64,000 bases of DNA from NCBI RefSeq assembly GCF_900143645.1, contig NZ_FRFD01000004.1, forward strand, positions 372,001 through 436,000. Reading direction: 5' to 3'. Of the stretch, positions 25,536 through 34,729 are shown piece by piece (within the stretch, counting starts at the first letter, position 1; each line of letters opens with the position of its first letter). The stretch comes from Anaerocolumna xylanovorans DSM 12503. Lineage in GTDB: Bacteria; Bacillota; Clostridia; Lachnospirales; Lachnospiraceae. The position numbers were made by a program, and so were the translations under genes. The notes beneath the pieces are model-generated. The model had not been told where the DNA came from, did no database searches, and saw only the letters and a program-made list of their open reading frames with translations.

Positions 25536-25600
25536 GCAGAAGGAGTAATTTGGATTCCCTTTAAACGATATGTAAAAGGGAAACCAATTACTCCTTCTGC
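25536..25600. terminator. Bidirectional terminator between AraC and alpha-mannosidase genes
   Basis: GCAGAAGGAGTAATT (from 25536) pairs with AATTACTCCTTCTGC (ending 25600), continuing inward through TCCCTTT/AAAGGGA. The arms are more than 20 bp with small bulges. It lies between two converging genes. Confidence 0.75.
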
Positions 25601-25646
25601 GAAAAGCTAAAGTGCAATAGTCTCTAATAATTCCTTGCTCTCTTTA

Positions 25647-28595
25647 TTATTTCTCTAATTTCAGTGTTACTATTTCAAACGGTTTTACTTTTAAAGATAC
25701 AGAATCGCCTTTTCCGATAACCTCTTCCTCTTCTTCCATCAAACTGCATTTATAAATAGCTGCATATTGTTTACCGAATTGCAGCAATGTATTTACCGTA
25801 GCACCATAGGGCTCATAAAGACGAAGAATACAACTATTATTATCTTCTGCTTTCTTTACCGTTTCTATTACGATATTTTCTGCACCGCAAAGTATTTGTC
25901 CCTCTGCTATGCTGTTCCCCTCACCCTTTTGCAGAATGACAGGTACATTGAATTCATATGCCTGTTTGTGGACCTGACCGGTTCTTTCATTGCCGGAATG
26001 GGGATACAGGGCATAGCGTACATGATGGGTTCCTCTGTCGGCATTTTCTCCTGGATAGTTCTGACTGCGAAGAAGGTTCATATCCATGATTTTATCCTGA
26101 ACCCGATATCCGTATTTACAGTCATTAATAAGTGCTATGCCATAGTCTGCTTCCGATAGATCCACCCACTTATGGGCGCACACCTCAAATTGTGCCTTTT
26201 GCCAGAGTGTATTATCGTTATTGGGACGCTTAATCTGTCCAAACTGTATTTCATAGCTTGCCTCCTTGGAAAGCACATCGGTTTCAAAGGAAGTCCGAAG
26301 CATTTTCAGATTCTCTTTCCAATCGACTTTCAAATCAAATTCCAATCGTTTGCTTTCGTGTCCCAGCTGTATCCTGACAATTATCTGCGAGTTTCCATAA
26401 GTGTAGCATTGTTCGCAGATTGCATTAGCTCCTTTTACATAGAACTTCTGGCCTTCCAATACAAAATATTCCGGTCTTCTGTCCGTATATTCTATTGCTA
26501 TATCCCAGCAGTCCGCATTCAGGTCATCGTAAACAGAATAAAGATTGGACGGCCCGCTTAAGCTTTCCCGTTCCGCTGCTTTATCATACAATGAAATCAG
26601 CACCCCGTCTTTATCAAACACCGCACGCAGGTAATTATTTTCAAGGCAGTTTTCTCCAACACCGGTCATTATCTTTTGGACAGGTTCTTTCCTCTCGGTA
26701 TATCCCAGGGCAGGGATATTCATTTGATAAAAACTGCCATCTTCCTCTACAATCTCTGTTCTCTCCCAGGAAAGGGAATTAAAGGCTGTCAGGGCAGCAT
26801 TGGCTGCGATTTCCTTGTAACATGACTCTGTCATCCCGCAGACTTTGTTCAAAAGGATTTCATAACGGGCCAGAGACTCGTCATATACCCTCTTTATGGA
26901 AGAGCCCGGTATAATATCGTGAAATTGATACAGCAATACTTCTTTCCATATCTCATCTAACTGCTGCTTCGGATAATCCTTAAGATGGCCGCTTAATACC
27001 AGTGCAAATTCCAATTCCCTTAAGGCAAACTCCATCTTTCTGTTATACCATTTATTCTTGGCCTGGGTGGTATAGGTTCCCTGGTGCTTTTCCAGATAAA
27101 GTTCTCCCGCCCATTTCTTAAGCTTCCCTCTCGTACTTTCTTCCAGCCGTTCAAAAAGAGGCTGTGCAAAATCAATTGTTACGGGGCAGAGTCCATTCAG
27201 GTTCTTCATACGGCTTGCAGACTCCAGATGCAAAGATCCCGGGCCGCCGCCTCCGTCCCCAACGCCAAACAATATCAATGCTTCGTCACAGATTCCGCTG
27301 TCAATGTAATTGGTCTCCGCATATTTTACCTGTCTGGGGCTTAAGCTGCTGTTATAGGTTTCCTCCGGCAGCATGTGGGTAAAAATTTCCGTACCGTCAA
27401 TTCCCTGCCACAGGAATGTCTGATGAGGAAATTTATTGTGTTCGCTCCAGGAAAGCTTTTGTGTCATGAAATAATCGCAGCCGCTTTTCTTTAGAAGCTG
27501 GGGCAGGGCACCGGTATAACCGAATACATCCGGGAGCCAAAGATTCTTTACTTCAATCCCGAATTCTTCCTTAAAGAAGCGTTTTCCGTATAATATCTGG
27601 CGGACCAGGGCTTCTCCTCCGCTTAAGTTGGTGTCTGCTTCCACCCACATACACCCCTGTACTTCCCATTTGCCTTCCTTTATCTTTTCTTTTACCCGTT
27701 CATACAGAGCCGGATAATATTCCTTCATCCAGGCATATAGCTGGGCCTGGCTTGCTCCGAATTTATAATCCGGATACTGCTCCATATAATGCAGCGTGTT
27801 GGAAAAGGTTCTGGCACCTTTTCGAATTGTCTCCCTGATTGGCCATAACCAGGCAAGGTCAAGATGAGAATGGCCGATAGCGGTAAAGGACAGGCCGCAG
27901 TCCCCTCCTGTTTTTTCAAGCAATTTCCCCGTTACGCCAAGGGCTTCCCTGATTTCAGCTTCATCATAATTTTTAAGGTGCAGGGATGCCTCATAAAGCT
28001 TAAATAATATCTGGTTATATCTGGCACTGTCCTTTGCAAGGCACATGAGAAGTTCATACAGAACCAGGTAATCATAATAAAGCTTTCTGATATCCACACA
28101 CTGAATGGCAATATCCGCTTCCAATATCTTGCCGTCATTCTTCAAACTGCCAAACAGATCATTGCAGCCGGCATCCATCCAGATATCCACTGTTTCTCCG
28201 CCCTGTGCATTATCATACAAGCTGTATACGCGTTTTCCGCCTCCGGCAAAACTGAATTCCGTAGCAACATTGGTAATGCCTCTTACCGGATTGCCGAGCT
28301 TATCCACAATTAACCCTTCACCGCTGATATCAATTAACAGGACCGTTTTCTGGTTTTTACACTCCTCCGGTATTATTCCGTTAAAATGAAACCAGGCGCA
28401 GTCAAATAAATCCCCCCACTTTTCTCCTTTCTTCAGAGTTTGCTTTTCACCTTTTTCTTTCTCCTGAAAGCTTACAGGCTCTTTTGTTTTATAGCAGGTA
28501 ATGGTCAATTCCCCTGTCTTTTTATAAATTTTCTCCTGCAGCTGCCCTAGTGTCTGTTCAATGGTACGTACTTGTTTTTCTTTTAGATATGGCAT
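25647..28595 (-). CDS. Alpha-mannosidase, glycoside hydrolase family 38
   Basis: A 982-residue cytoplasmic enzyme. The GH38 catalytic domain has HSHLDLAW at 242-249, with likely zinc ligands His244 and Asp246, and WLPDVFGYTG at 353-362 with nucleophile Asp356. A middle three-helix region and C-terminal beta domains follow, and the length is normal for bacterial GH38. It should release mannose from alpha-mannosides, for example host or yeast glycans taken up elsewhere. It has GGAGAGG before ATG 28595. A promoter with two palindromes lies upstream, and the GntR/LacI-type gene beyond them is the likely regulator. Confidence 0.93.
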   Translation of the reverse strand: MPYLKEKQVRTIEQTLGQLQEKIYKKTGELTITCYKTKEPVSFQEKEKGEKQTLKKGEKWGDLFDCAWFHFNGIIPEECKNQKTVLLIDISGEGLIVDKLGNPVRGITNVATEFSFAGGGKRVYSLYDNAQGGETVDIWMDAGCNDLFGSLKNDGKILEADIAIQCVDIRKLYYDYLVLYELLMCLAKDSARYNQILFKLYEASLHLKNYDEAEIREALGVTGKLLEKTGGDCGLSFTAIGHSHLDLAWLWPIRETIRKGARTFSNTLHYMEQYPDYKFGASQAQLYAWMKEYYPALYERVKEKIKEGKWEVQGCMWVEADTNLSGGEALVRQILYGKRFFKEEFGIEVKNLWLPDVFGYTGALPQLLKKSGCDYFMTQKLSWSEHNKFPHQTFLWQGIDGTEIFTHMLPEETYNSSLSPRQVKYAETNYIDSGICDEALILFGVGDGGGGPGSLHLESASRMKNLNGLCPVTIDFAQPLFERLEESTRGKLKKWAGELYLEKHQGTYTTQAKNKWYNRKMEFALRELEFALVLSGHLKDYPKQQLDEIWKEVLLYQFHDIIPGSSIKRVYDESLARYEILLNKVCGMTESCYKEIAANAALTAFNSLSWERTEIVEEDGSFYQMNIPALGYTERKEPVQKIMTGVGENCLENNYLRAVFDKDGVLISLYDKAAERESLSGPSNLYSVYDDLNADCWDIAIEYTDRRPEYFVLEGQKFYVKGANAICEQCYTYGNSQIIVRIQLGHESKRLEFDLKVDWKENLKMLRTSFETDVLSKEASYEIQFGQIKRPNNDNTLWQKAQFEVCAHKWVDLSEADYGIALINDCKYGYRVQDKIMDMNLLRSQNYPGENADRGTHHVRYALYPHSGNERTGQVHKQAYEFNVPVILQKGEGNSIAEGQILCGAENIVIETVKKAEDNNSCILRLYEPYGATVNTLLQFGKQYAAIYKCSLMEEEEEVIGKGDSVSLKVKPFEIVTLKLEK

Positions 28596-28696
28596 ATTTC
28601 CTCTCCTTCTTTTTCTTTCTGTAATCTTGCCTTCACTACCTGAAACTCATCTCATTATCGCTTAGATCCTGTACTTTGATATATTTTATTATTTTG

Positions 28697-28721
28697 TGAT
28701 ATTTTTAATATCACGTGATAT
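28697..28721. promoter_or_regulatory. Two overlapping palindromes upstream of alpha-mannosidase gene
   Basis: TGATATT-TTT-AATATCA (28697-28713) and ATATCACGTGATAT (28708-28721) share the central AATATCAC half. The first matches the palindrome over the regulator's own promoter (29991-30007). They lie just downstream of the -10 box at 28726-28731. Confidence 0.6.
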
Positions 28722-28725
28722 AATC

Positions 28726-28754
28726 ATATTATAGAACTCAATGTCTTTTGTCAA
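28726..28754 (-). promoter_or_regulatory. Promoter of the alpha-mannosidase gene
   Basis: On the minus strand TTGACA (28749-28754) is followed after 17 bases by TAATAT (28726-28731); TATAAT at 28728-28733 gives a 15-base spacer. The palindromes begin five bases after the -10 box, so a bound repressor would block initiation or escape. Confidence 0.65.
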
Positions 28755-28800
28755 TAATATCTTAAAAAATATGAGAATTATATTACCCTTTCAACAAAAT

Positions 28801-28824
28801 AAAAAAGACCCTAAGGTCTTTTTT
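28801..28824 (-). terminator. Terminator overlapping the end of the GntR/LacI-type gene
   Basis: AAAAAAGACC-CTAA-GGTCTTTTTT is a perfect 10-bp hairpin. Its left arm and T run lie after the stop codon, while its right arm is the last codons of the regulator. This is a compact terminator. Confidence 0.75.
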
Positions 28825-29950
28825 CATCCGTTTTCCTTTCACGTAAGTCTCTCACGCTTTTCCTTTCAATCAACTCGGTAGGTATCTTAATGTGCTTTAC
28901 CGGTTCTCCACTCATCCTGATCTTTTCCGTTATAATATTAAAAGCCTCCTCCATCAGAGGTCTCACCGGCTGGCGCATTGTGGTCAACTCTATTTCGGAA
29001 TATTCCAGTATAGCATTGTCTGTAAAGCCCGCTACGGAAAGCCTGTCCGGAATAGTAATTCCCAGTTCTTTCGCAGCTGAATACAGCCGAATAGCCAGAT
29101 AATCATCTCCGCAGAACACTGCTGTCAGTTCTGTGTTTTTTTTCAGATAATCCACAAAATTAATATCAGCTGCCCGGGAATTTTTTGTCATCACATAGTC
29201 ATTTTCTATATTCAGCTTATTCTCTGACATTGCATCGACATAGCCCTTATATCTTTCATTCCTGCTCGAAACTTCTAAGACATCACAGGAAATGAATCCG
29301 ATTTTTTTATGTCCTTTGGATATCAGATGATTTACCATCTTCCTGGCCCCCTGGTAATGGTCATGATAGACACTGTCAAATTCGATTTCCTTATAGACCC
29401 GGTCTACCATCACAATCGGATAACCACGCAGCTTATAATACAGCAATTCATTGCCGCAGACATTTTTATCACCGGGAAAAAATACAACCCCTTTAATATC
29501 GGGGATTGCTGCAATCTCCTGAAGTATCTTTTCTTCTCTTTCCGGGATTCCTTCCGAGACCTTTATAATGATTTCATATCCGTCTTTCCCTGCAACTTGA
29601 GACAGTTCCGTAATAATCTGTCCGGTATATAAATCGATTCCGGGTAATACCAGAGCAATGAATTGCATTCCCCCTTCTTCCTTCACTGCCGATTCTCCCA
29701 GCAGTGAATTGATAATTGTCATATCAATGTCCTTTAAGAAGCTGCCCTTCCTTGGCACACGGTATATTATCCCTTCTTCCGCCAGAGCATTTAATGCCAG
29801 CTTACTTGTCATCCTGCTGACACCAAATAATTCTGCAATCATTCCTTCGCTGGGGAGCATCTCATGAGGGCTGTACTTCTTTTCTATAAGCATTTTCAGC
29901 AGCTCACGCTTTACACGATCTGTTTTTGTATCACTTATTTTTACTTGCAC
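28811..29950 (-). CDS. GntR/LacI-type sugar-responsive repressor (AraR-like)
   Basis: A 379-residue protein. A GntR winged helix (residues about 10-75, with LPSEGMIAELFGVSRMTSKL) is fused to a LacI-type periplasmic-binding domain (about 95-365). This is the AraR layout. The start is GTG 29950 with GAGG ahead. Matching palindromes TGATATW-N3-WATATCA occur over its own promoter (29991-30007) and over the mannosidase promoter (28697-28713), so it probably represses both. The inducer is probably a mannose derivative, but this is inference. Confidence 0.88.
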   Translation of the reverse strand: MQVKISDTKTDRVKRELLKMLIEKKYSPHEMLPSEGMIAELFGVSRMTSKLALNALAEEGIIYRVPRKGSFLKDIDMTIINSLLGESAVKEEGGMQFIALVLPGIDLYTGQIITELSQVAGKDGYEIIIKVSEGIPEREEKILQEIAAIPDIKGVVFFPGDKNVCGNELLYYKLRGYPIVMVDRVYKEIEFDSVYHDHYQGARKMVNHLISKGHKKIGFISCDVLEVSSRNERYKGYVDAMSENKLNIENDYVMTKNSRAADINFVDYLKKNTELTAVFCGDDYLAIRLYSAAKELGITIPDRLSVAGFTDNAILEYSEIELTTMRQPVRPLMEEAFNIITEKIRMSGEPVKHIKIPTELIERKSVRDLRERKTDEKRP

Positions 29951-29990
29951 AAGTTTTATACCTCATTCTTTTGGCATTGTCTAACATATT

Positions 29991-30007
29991 TGATATATAT
30001 TATATCA
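29991..30007. promoter_or_regulatory. Palindromic operator over the GntR/LacI-type gene promoter
   Basis: TGATATA-TAT-TATATCA is a perfect palindrome. A TATAAT -10 box for the minus-strand regulator gene (29999-30004) lies inside it, with a weak -35. It matches 28697-28713 in arms and spacing, which suggests autorepression. Confidence 0.6.
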
Positions 30008-30089
30008 GACAGTTTTTAATAAATAAAGAAGATTTCTATTCCGCCGCCGTCAATTGGCGCAGTTAACCAAATGAATAACGAATTTGATT

Positions 30090-30692
30090 TTAAGAGACTT
30101 TGAGATACCGGATAATTATTTCTGCTGCCCGAATCATTTCACTTAATTCCATATACGGAGCATTCTCCTTGCCCTCTGTCTGTTCCTTCATGTAAGGCAC
30201 ATGAATAAAGCCTGCCTTCATGTCCGGATATCCGGTACTTGCCAGGTGCAGGGCCTGATACATTACATGATTGCAGACATAGGTACCGGCGGTATTGGAT
30301 ATACGTGCTTCTATCCCATTTTCAGCAAGGCATGCAAGGATTCCCCTAAGAGGCAGCGTTGTAAAATACGCTGTCGCTCCTTCTTCACAAATAGTGATAT
30401 CCTCCGGCTGGTATCCGAAGTTATCCGGGTATTTGGCATCATCTACATTAATTGCCACCCTTTCAATGGTAATACATTCCCTGCCGGCTGCCTGCCCAAG
30501 GGAGAGGGTAATATCCGGCGTAAGGCGTGCTATGGCTTCCACAAGCTTCTTCTCTGCTTCCCTGAATTCTACCGGAAGTTTTAAGGTATAGAGCTCCTCA
30601 CCAAAGGTTTCTGCCAGTGCTTTTATGATTTCTTCTGAAGGATTTATCTGTTCTCCGTTAAAGGCTTCAAAGCCTGTGACTAATATTTTCAT
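30090..30692 (-). CDS. pcp: Pyroglutamyl-peptidase I
   Basis: A 200-residue cytoplasmic cysteine peptidase that removes N-terminal pyroglutamate from peptides. The catalytic triad is visible: Glu77 (ITIERVA), Cys140 (GTYVCNHVMY) and His164 (FIHVPY). The N-terminal KILVTGFEAFNGEQINPSE is the family signature. Length is normal (about 200-215). It stands alone between the GntR/LacI-type gene and the glycan operon, and I see no functional link to either. Confidence 0.95.
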   Translation of the reverse strand: MKILVTGFEAFNGEQINPSEEIIKALAETFGEELYTLKLPVEFREAEKKLVEAIARLTPDITLSLGQAAGRECITIERVAINVDDAKYPDNFGYQPEDITICEEGATAYFTTLPLRGILACLAENGIEARISNTAGTYVCNHVMYQALHLASTGYPDMKAGFIHVPYMKEQTEGKENAPYMELSEMIRAAEIIIRYLKVS

Positions 30693-30951
30693 CTGTTTAT
30701 CTCCTATTTTCTTTTCCCTAACTGTTTCAAAGCCCTATAATTAACTTTCATTATACCTGAAATATTCTAAAATTCTACTATAAGTTCACTCTTTAAGCCC
30801 TGACCAAGTAAAGAATCCCGCCAAGAAGCGAAGCCGCAGTTTCCCATATTTTCTAAAAAAGCCTTATAACTTCCCAAGTGTATCAAAGGAAGGCTATAAG
30901 GCTTTTGCTATTACGAAGTTAAGTTGGTATTCCGTCTGCGGCAGCTTTACA
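30693..30951. other. Intergenic region between the GH88 and pcp genes
   Basis: It contains the terminator of the long glycan operon (30857-30906) and about 160 bases of leader and promoter space for pcp. No small gene is seen. Confidence 0.4.
30857..30906 (-). terminator. Terminator of the glycan-degradation operon
   Basis: On the minus strand AAAAGCCTTATAGCCTTCC pairs with GGAAGTTATAAGGCTTTT across a 14-base loop, ending in a six-T run. It is 45 bases after the stop of the GH88 gene. Confidence 0.7.
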
Positions 30952-32100
30952 CTACCAATACTGCTCCCAGTCCTTATGAAGTCTTGTCAGGGCTTCCATA
31001 TAAAAATAATCTCCCCACAGGTTGCATTCATCTACCCCATGGTTATTACAGGTATTATAAGGAGAACTCTTTGCATAGGTACTGTGTAACACCAGCCCGT
31101 TAGAACTGCTATGTTCCTTAACGGCATAGTTGTCATATAAGGATTTCATGAACTTTCGTGCTAACAGCCTGTAATTTTCTGCTTCCTGCTCTGTGAGGTA
31201 TTTTGCCATTTCCAGTATCCCGCAGGCAGCAATGGAAGCAGAGGAGGAATCCCTTGGCTCCTCTGACCCTTCCGTAAATTCCAGGTCCCAATAAGGTACC
31301 ATGTCCTTCGGAAGATGGTTTAAAAAGTATTCGGTCACCTTATAAAAGGCTTCCTTATACTCTTCTTTTTTTGTGTAACGGTATGCCAGTGCACTGCCAT
31401 AGATTCCCCATGCCTGTCCTCTTGCCCAGGCGGAACCGTCCCGGTAGCCCTGACAGGTAGCCCCGTGATCCGGCTCTCCCGTCTCTGTGTCAAAATAAAA
31501 GGTATGCCAGGTGGAGTAATCCTCCCTGATAACATTTCTTAGAGCCGTATGAAGGTGCTTTTCGGCAATCTCACTGTATTTTGAATCTTTTGTTTCCCCG
31601 CTTGCCCAGTAAAGCAGGGGGAGGTTTAGAAGGCAGTCGATTATCAGGCGGTAGTTGCCCTTCTCTCCTAACTTTCCCCAGGCCTGAATAAATTCTCCCT
31701 TTGGCTGGTAGCGGCTGATTAGCTGGTCTGCGGCCTTAATTGCCGCTTCTCTTCCCTTTTCGCTGTGTACCAGCTTATAACCTGCCACACAGGAGGGAGT
31801 ATATAAAAAGCCCATGTCATGATGGTCTACTACTATTTTCCGGTTGATTCTGTCCAAGAAGCTCTCTATCTGAATCTCTGCCGCCTGCCGGAAGGCTCCA
31901 TCCTTCGTATGCTCATAGGACAGCCAGATTTCTCCCGTCCAGAAACCGTTAGTCCAATCGTCGTTTTCGGCCGGTTCATAGAAATTATTCACACTAAAGG
32001 CATTCTGAAACTGACAGGTAAAATCCGGAAGATATCTTCTTATATGCTCTGCACAAAAATCCAGTGCCTGCCCTACTTCTTCTTTGCTTATCCCTTCCAT
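30952..32100 (-). CDS. Unsaturated glucuronyl hydrolase, glycoside hydrolase family 88
   Basis: A 382-residue (alpha/alpha)6-barrel enzyme without signal peptide. Family features are DWTNGFWTGEIWLSYE near residue 40, DHHDMGFLYTPS near 95 with a likely catalytic Asp, and DSSSASIAACGILEMA near 285. It hydrates and releases the 4,5-unsaturated uronic acid left at the end of oligosaccharides by polysaccharide lyases. It is the last gene of the operon, and its ATG overlaps the YitT gene by 13 bases. Together with the lyase-like gene it indicates breakdown of a uronic acid-containing glycan such as a glycosaminoglycan. Confidence 0.9.
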   Translation of the reverse strand: MEGISKEEVGQALDFCAEHIRRYLPDFTCQFQNAFSVNNFYEPAENDDWTNGFWTGEIWLSYEHTKDGAFRQAAEIQIESFLDRINRKIVVDHHDMGFLYTPSCVAGYKLVHSEKGREAAIKAADQLISRYQPKGEFIQAWGKLGEKGNYRLIIDCLLNLPLLYWASGETKDSKYSEIAEKHLHTALRNVIREDYSTWHTFYFDTETGEPDHGATCQGYRDGSAWARGQAWGIYGSALAYRYTKKEEYKEAFYKVTEYFLNHLPKDMVPYWDLEFTEGSEEPRDSSSASIAACGILEMAKYLTEQEAENYRLLARKFMKSLYDNYAVKEHSSSNGLVLHSTYAKSSPYNTCNNHGVDECNLWGDYFYMEALTRLHKDWEQYW

Positions 32101-32693
32101 GAATCCCCCTTCTCTTTCTTACTGTCATACTTTTGAAGTTCATTTAATACAATGGACTGTACTCCGACAAAAACAGCTCCGTAAATAACTGCCAGTATGC
32201 CAAAGGTAAATCCTCCATATAACATAACGGCCAGATTAATAGCTCCCATGGTCCAGGCAACATTTAACTTATCCCATTTCTTATGAAATATCAGTGCAAG
32301 TACGTCAAAGCCCACTGTTGTTGCTTTGGCATGAAGGCACATGAAATACCCTGCACCAACTCCTGCCGCACTAAGAAGAACAGATGCAATTTTAGGAAGA
32401 TGCACCGTAAATCCAATCTTACTAAACACATTAAATAAAGCCAGATAGCAAACACAGCTAAATATGGTTCCAAAAAAATATTCTTTCCCCAGTCCTATGT
32501 AGCATAAACCTAACAACAGCAGGGTCACCACATTCACCAGATATACCGTCTGGACATCTAACAGCCTTGCCGTTACCATGGAAAAACTTGTTACACCTCC
32601 GTTGATTATATGGTTTGGTACCGTGATACAAGCATAGCAAAAGGTGATAAGCAGATTGCCGATTAGAATATCCGTATATTTTCTCCAATTCAT
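32088..32693 (-). CDS. YitT-family membrane protein
   Basis: A 201-residue integral membrane protein with about five to six hydrophobic segments, resembling the membrane half of YitT proteins; the C-terminal DUF2179 domain usual in YitT is absent. ACITVPNHIINGGVTS near residue 20 is characteristic. Its function is unknown in the family. It lies between the lyase-like gene and GH88 in the glycan operon, so a transport or product-export role there is possible. Confidence 0.8.
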   Translation of the reverse strand: MNWRKYTDILIGNLLITFCYACITVPNHIINGGVTSFSMVTARLLDVQTVYLVNVVTLLLLGLCYIGLGKEYFFGTIFSCVCYLALFNVFSKIGFTVHLPKIASVLLSAAGVGAGYFMCLHAKATTVGFDVLALIFHKKWDKLNVAWTMGAINLAVMLYGGFTFGILAVIYGAVFVGVQSIVLNELQKYDSKKEKGDSWKG

Positions 32694-32735
32694 TTTGTTC
32701 CCATAAAGTCCTTTCTTTTTACCCGCTATTGCCGC

Positions 32736-34712
32736 TTAATATTGCAGGCACTGCCCGGCCGGATTATCTTTTGAAAACACCAGGACTTTTCCATAGGAAC
32801 TGTACCCGCCTGCACTTACTAAGTCCACACCGTTTATTACCTCTTCATAGCACAGGATAAGGACGAATTCCTCCTCTCCATGGCAGATTTGAATTGCTTC
32901 TGCCTGTGAGGAAGTAAGTTCTTTTTTGCTGCTCTGTAAGGTAACAGGAAGAAGCTTTGCTTTAAGCGGTTTCCCTTGGTCTTTCTTATCAGCGGTAATT
33001 ATAGTAATCATTGAAGTGCTTCCTTCTGCCTTCCAGTTTTGTATAAGGGTCTGATTCTTCTCTAACCGGTTATACTCGGTGGAACAGATATCATCCGCTA
33101 TCTTTCCTTCTCCCTTAAGGCACAGAAGCTCTCCATCGACATTCTTTCCTATTATAGTTCCTTTCCCTTCATTTAGGAATAGGGAACAGTCTTTTTGTAT
33201 ATGCCAATACTGGACATAATCATGCCAGCCTTTTCCGCGAAAGGAATCTATGATACAAAGCAGGTTATTCTTTAGGTAAATTACCCTTCTTTCCGTGTAT
33301 AAGCCAATATCAAGATATCCAAGATGGGCTCCCCAGACATAATCTGCATATTGGGAAAAGCAATGCTCTCCCTTAATAGGAGCAGCCATCCTGCCGTAAT
33401 TCCAGCTTCCCCGGCATTCCGTAAAATCCATTCCATCCACCACTACCGTATTATGGGCTTTGGGGGACTTTAAATAAGCCCTTTCCTCTCCCTCAACATA
33501 AGTATAACGGCCGGAATCAATAAGAATATCCTCTCCTTCTGCCGCAAAGTCAACATGCAGTAAATCTGCATGGCCGTGACCGCTGCCCATTGTACCGCAG
33601 TGAAAACGGACATAGCCGCTGTTTTCTGTAAAACTGTCCCTTAGTACGTAATTCCCGCTGTCTGTAAGGGCATAAGAAGTAAACCCTGGTTTTTCTTCTG
33701 CCATAACCTGGTATTCTTTTCGGCAGCCGATGCCAAGAAGCCACCAGACTTCACTGCAAAACCGGTTACCGGCAAGATACTTTAACTTACGGTCCCTAAA
33801 AAGTATGCTTCCCATTGCCACTAAATCACCGGCTTCTATTCCGTCACTGTCTGACTGGCAGGGTATCTCCCCCTTTGGCCTCCTTAAAACTGCCAGCGCA
33901 TATACCATGCTTTTTAACCTGCCTCTAAATTCCTTTCCCATAGCTATACGAAAACGTCTGGCATGCAGATAGGTATCCAGAAAGCAATGAAGCACCTCAC
34001 CATGATACATAGGGCTCTGCTCCCAGTGGGTCCCGTCAGGAAATACCTGCTGCTGCATTTCCTGCTGCAGCCGGCTTACCGCCTCTTCTATCCAGCCCTT
34101 TTCATTAAAATACAATCCCAGAAGAAACAGACCATGGTTTTGCAGCACTCCCCAGTTACTGATACGGTGGAAGGTTTCATTTGTCTTTACCAGATAGTCT
34201 CCATGTATCCTTAGGCTATCCTCCATCTTACCTTTTAAGGTATCAGTTACCACCGGACAGCCTGCCATCAGCTGCAAACTCCTAAGCCAGTATTCACAGC
34301 GGATTCCCGCTTCAATACTGCGCCAGGTGCTTTTCTTATTTTCCTCTGTTAAGGGCTCCTTCACCAGCCAGCTTTCTATAAGCTCCGCATATTTTTCTCC
34401 AAAGCGCAAGTCCCCTGTGATATACCAGGCCTTTGCCAGGATCAGGAGAAAAGTATGCCGGTTCAGGGCATAGACCCATTCCGCATCTCCATCAGGAACA
34501 TGTTTCCAATCTATTTCTTTCTCAAAGATAACCGGCTTGTGGGTGCGCTCCATCTCCCAATGTTCTCTGAAGGTAAAGCTGTTCCCTAATAACTCTTCTG
34601 CCTGTACAAGAAGTGCACCGGTTTCCTCTTCGTACTCCCTTTTCATCAAATCAGCCAGTTCTTTACCGGTATTCTGGCACCAAAATAAAGAAAGTCTTTC
34701 ATTGCCTCTCAT
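32736..34712 (-). CDS. Heparinase II/III-family polysaccharide lyase-like protein
   Basis: A 658-residue protein: an N-terminal (alpha/alpha) toroid (about residues 70-300, with SNWGVLQNHGLFLLG and HWEQSPMYHGEV) and a C-terminal heparinase II/III beta-sheet domain (about 330-640, with GHGHADLLHVDF). The conserved Tyr/His/Arg residues expected of a lyase are present by pattern. No signal peptide is visible, so it should act in the cytoplasm on imported oligosaccharides. ATG 34712 follows GGGAGAG; a TTG at 34748 lacks a ribosome site. Substrate could be a glycosaminoglycan, alginate or another uronic acid glycan. Confidence 0.88.
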   Translation of the reverse strand: MRGNERLSLFWCQNTGKELADLMKREYEEETGALLVQAEELLGNSFTFREHWEMERTHKPVIFEKEIDWKHVPDGDAEWVYALNRHTFLLILAKAWYITGDLRFGEKYAELIESWLVKEPLTEENKKSTWRSIEAGIRCEYWLRSLQLMAGCPVVTDTLKGKMEDSLRIHGDYLVKTNETFHRISNWGVLQNHGLFLLGLYFNEKGWIEEAVSRLQQEMQQQVFPDGTHWEQSPMYHGEVLHCFLDTYLHARRFRIAMGKEFRGRLKSMVYALAVLRRPKGEIPCQSDSDGIEAGDLVAMGSILFRDRKLKYLAGNRFCSEVWWLLGIGCRKEYQVMAEEKPGFTSYALTDSGNYVLRDSFTENSGYVRFHCGTMGSGHGHADLLHVDFAAEGEDILIDSGRYTYVEGEERAYLKSPKAHNTVVVDGMDFTECRGSWNYGRMAAPIKGEHCFSQYADYVWGAHLGYLDIGLYTERRVIYLKNNLLCIIDSFRGKGWHDYVQYWHIQKDCSLFLNEGKGTIIGKNVDGELLCLKGEGKIADDICSTEYNRLEKNQTLIQNWKAEGSTSMITIITADKKDQGKPLKAKLLPVTLQSSKKELTSSQAEAIQICHGEEEFVLILCYEEVINGVDLVSAGGYSSYGKVLVFSKDNPAGQCLQY

Positions 34713-34729
34713 TTTCGTACTCTCCCTTT

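Noticed and set aside
25767..28389. Long plus-strand frames opposite the alpha-mannosidase gene
   Set aside because: Antisense shadows of a strongly conserved GH38 gene, with cysteine- and histidine-rich sequence and no ribosome sites.
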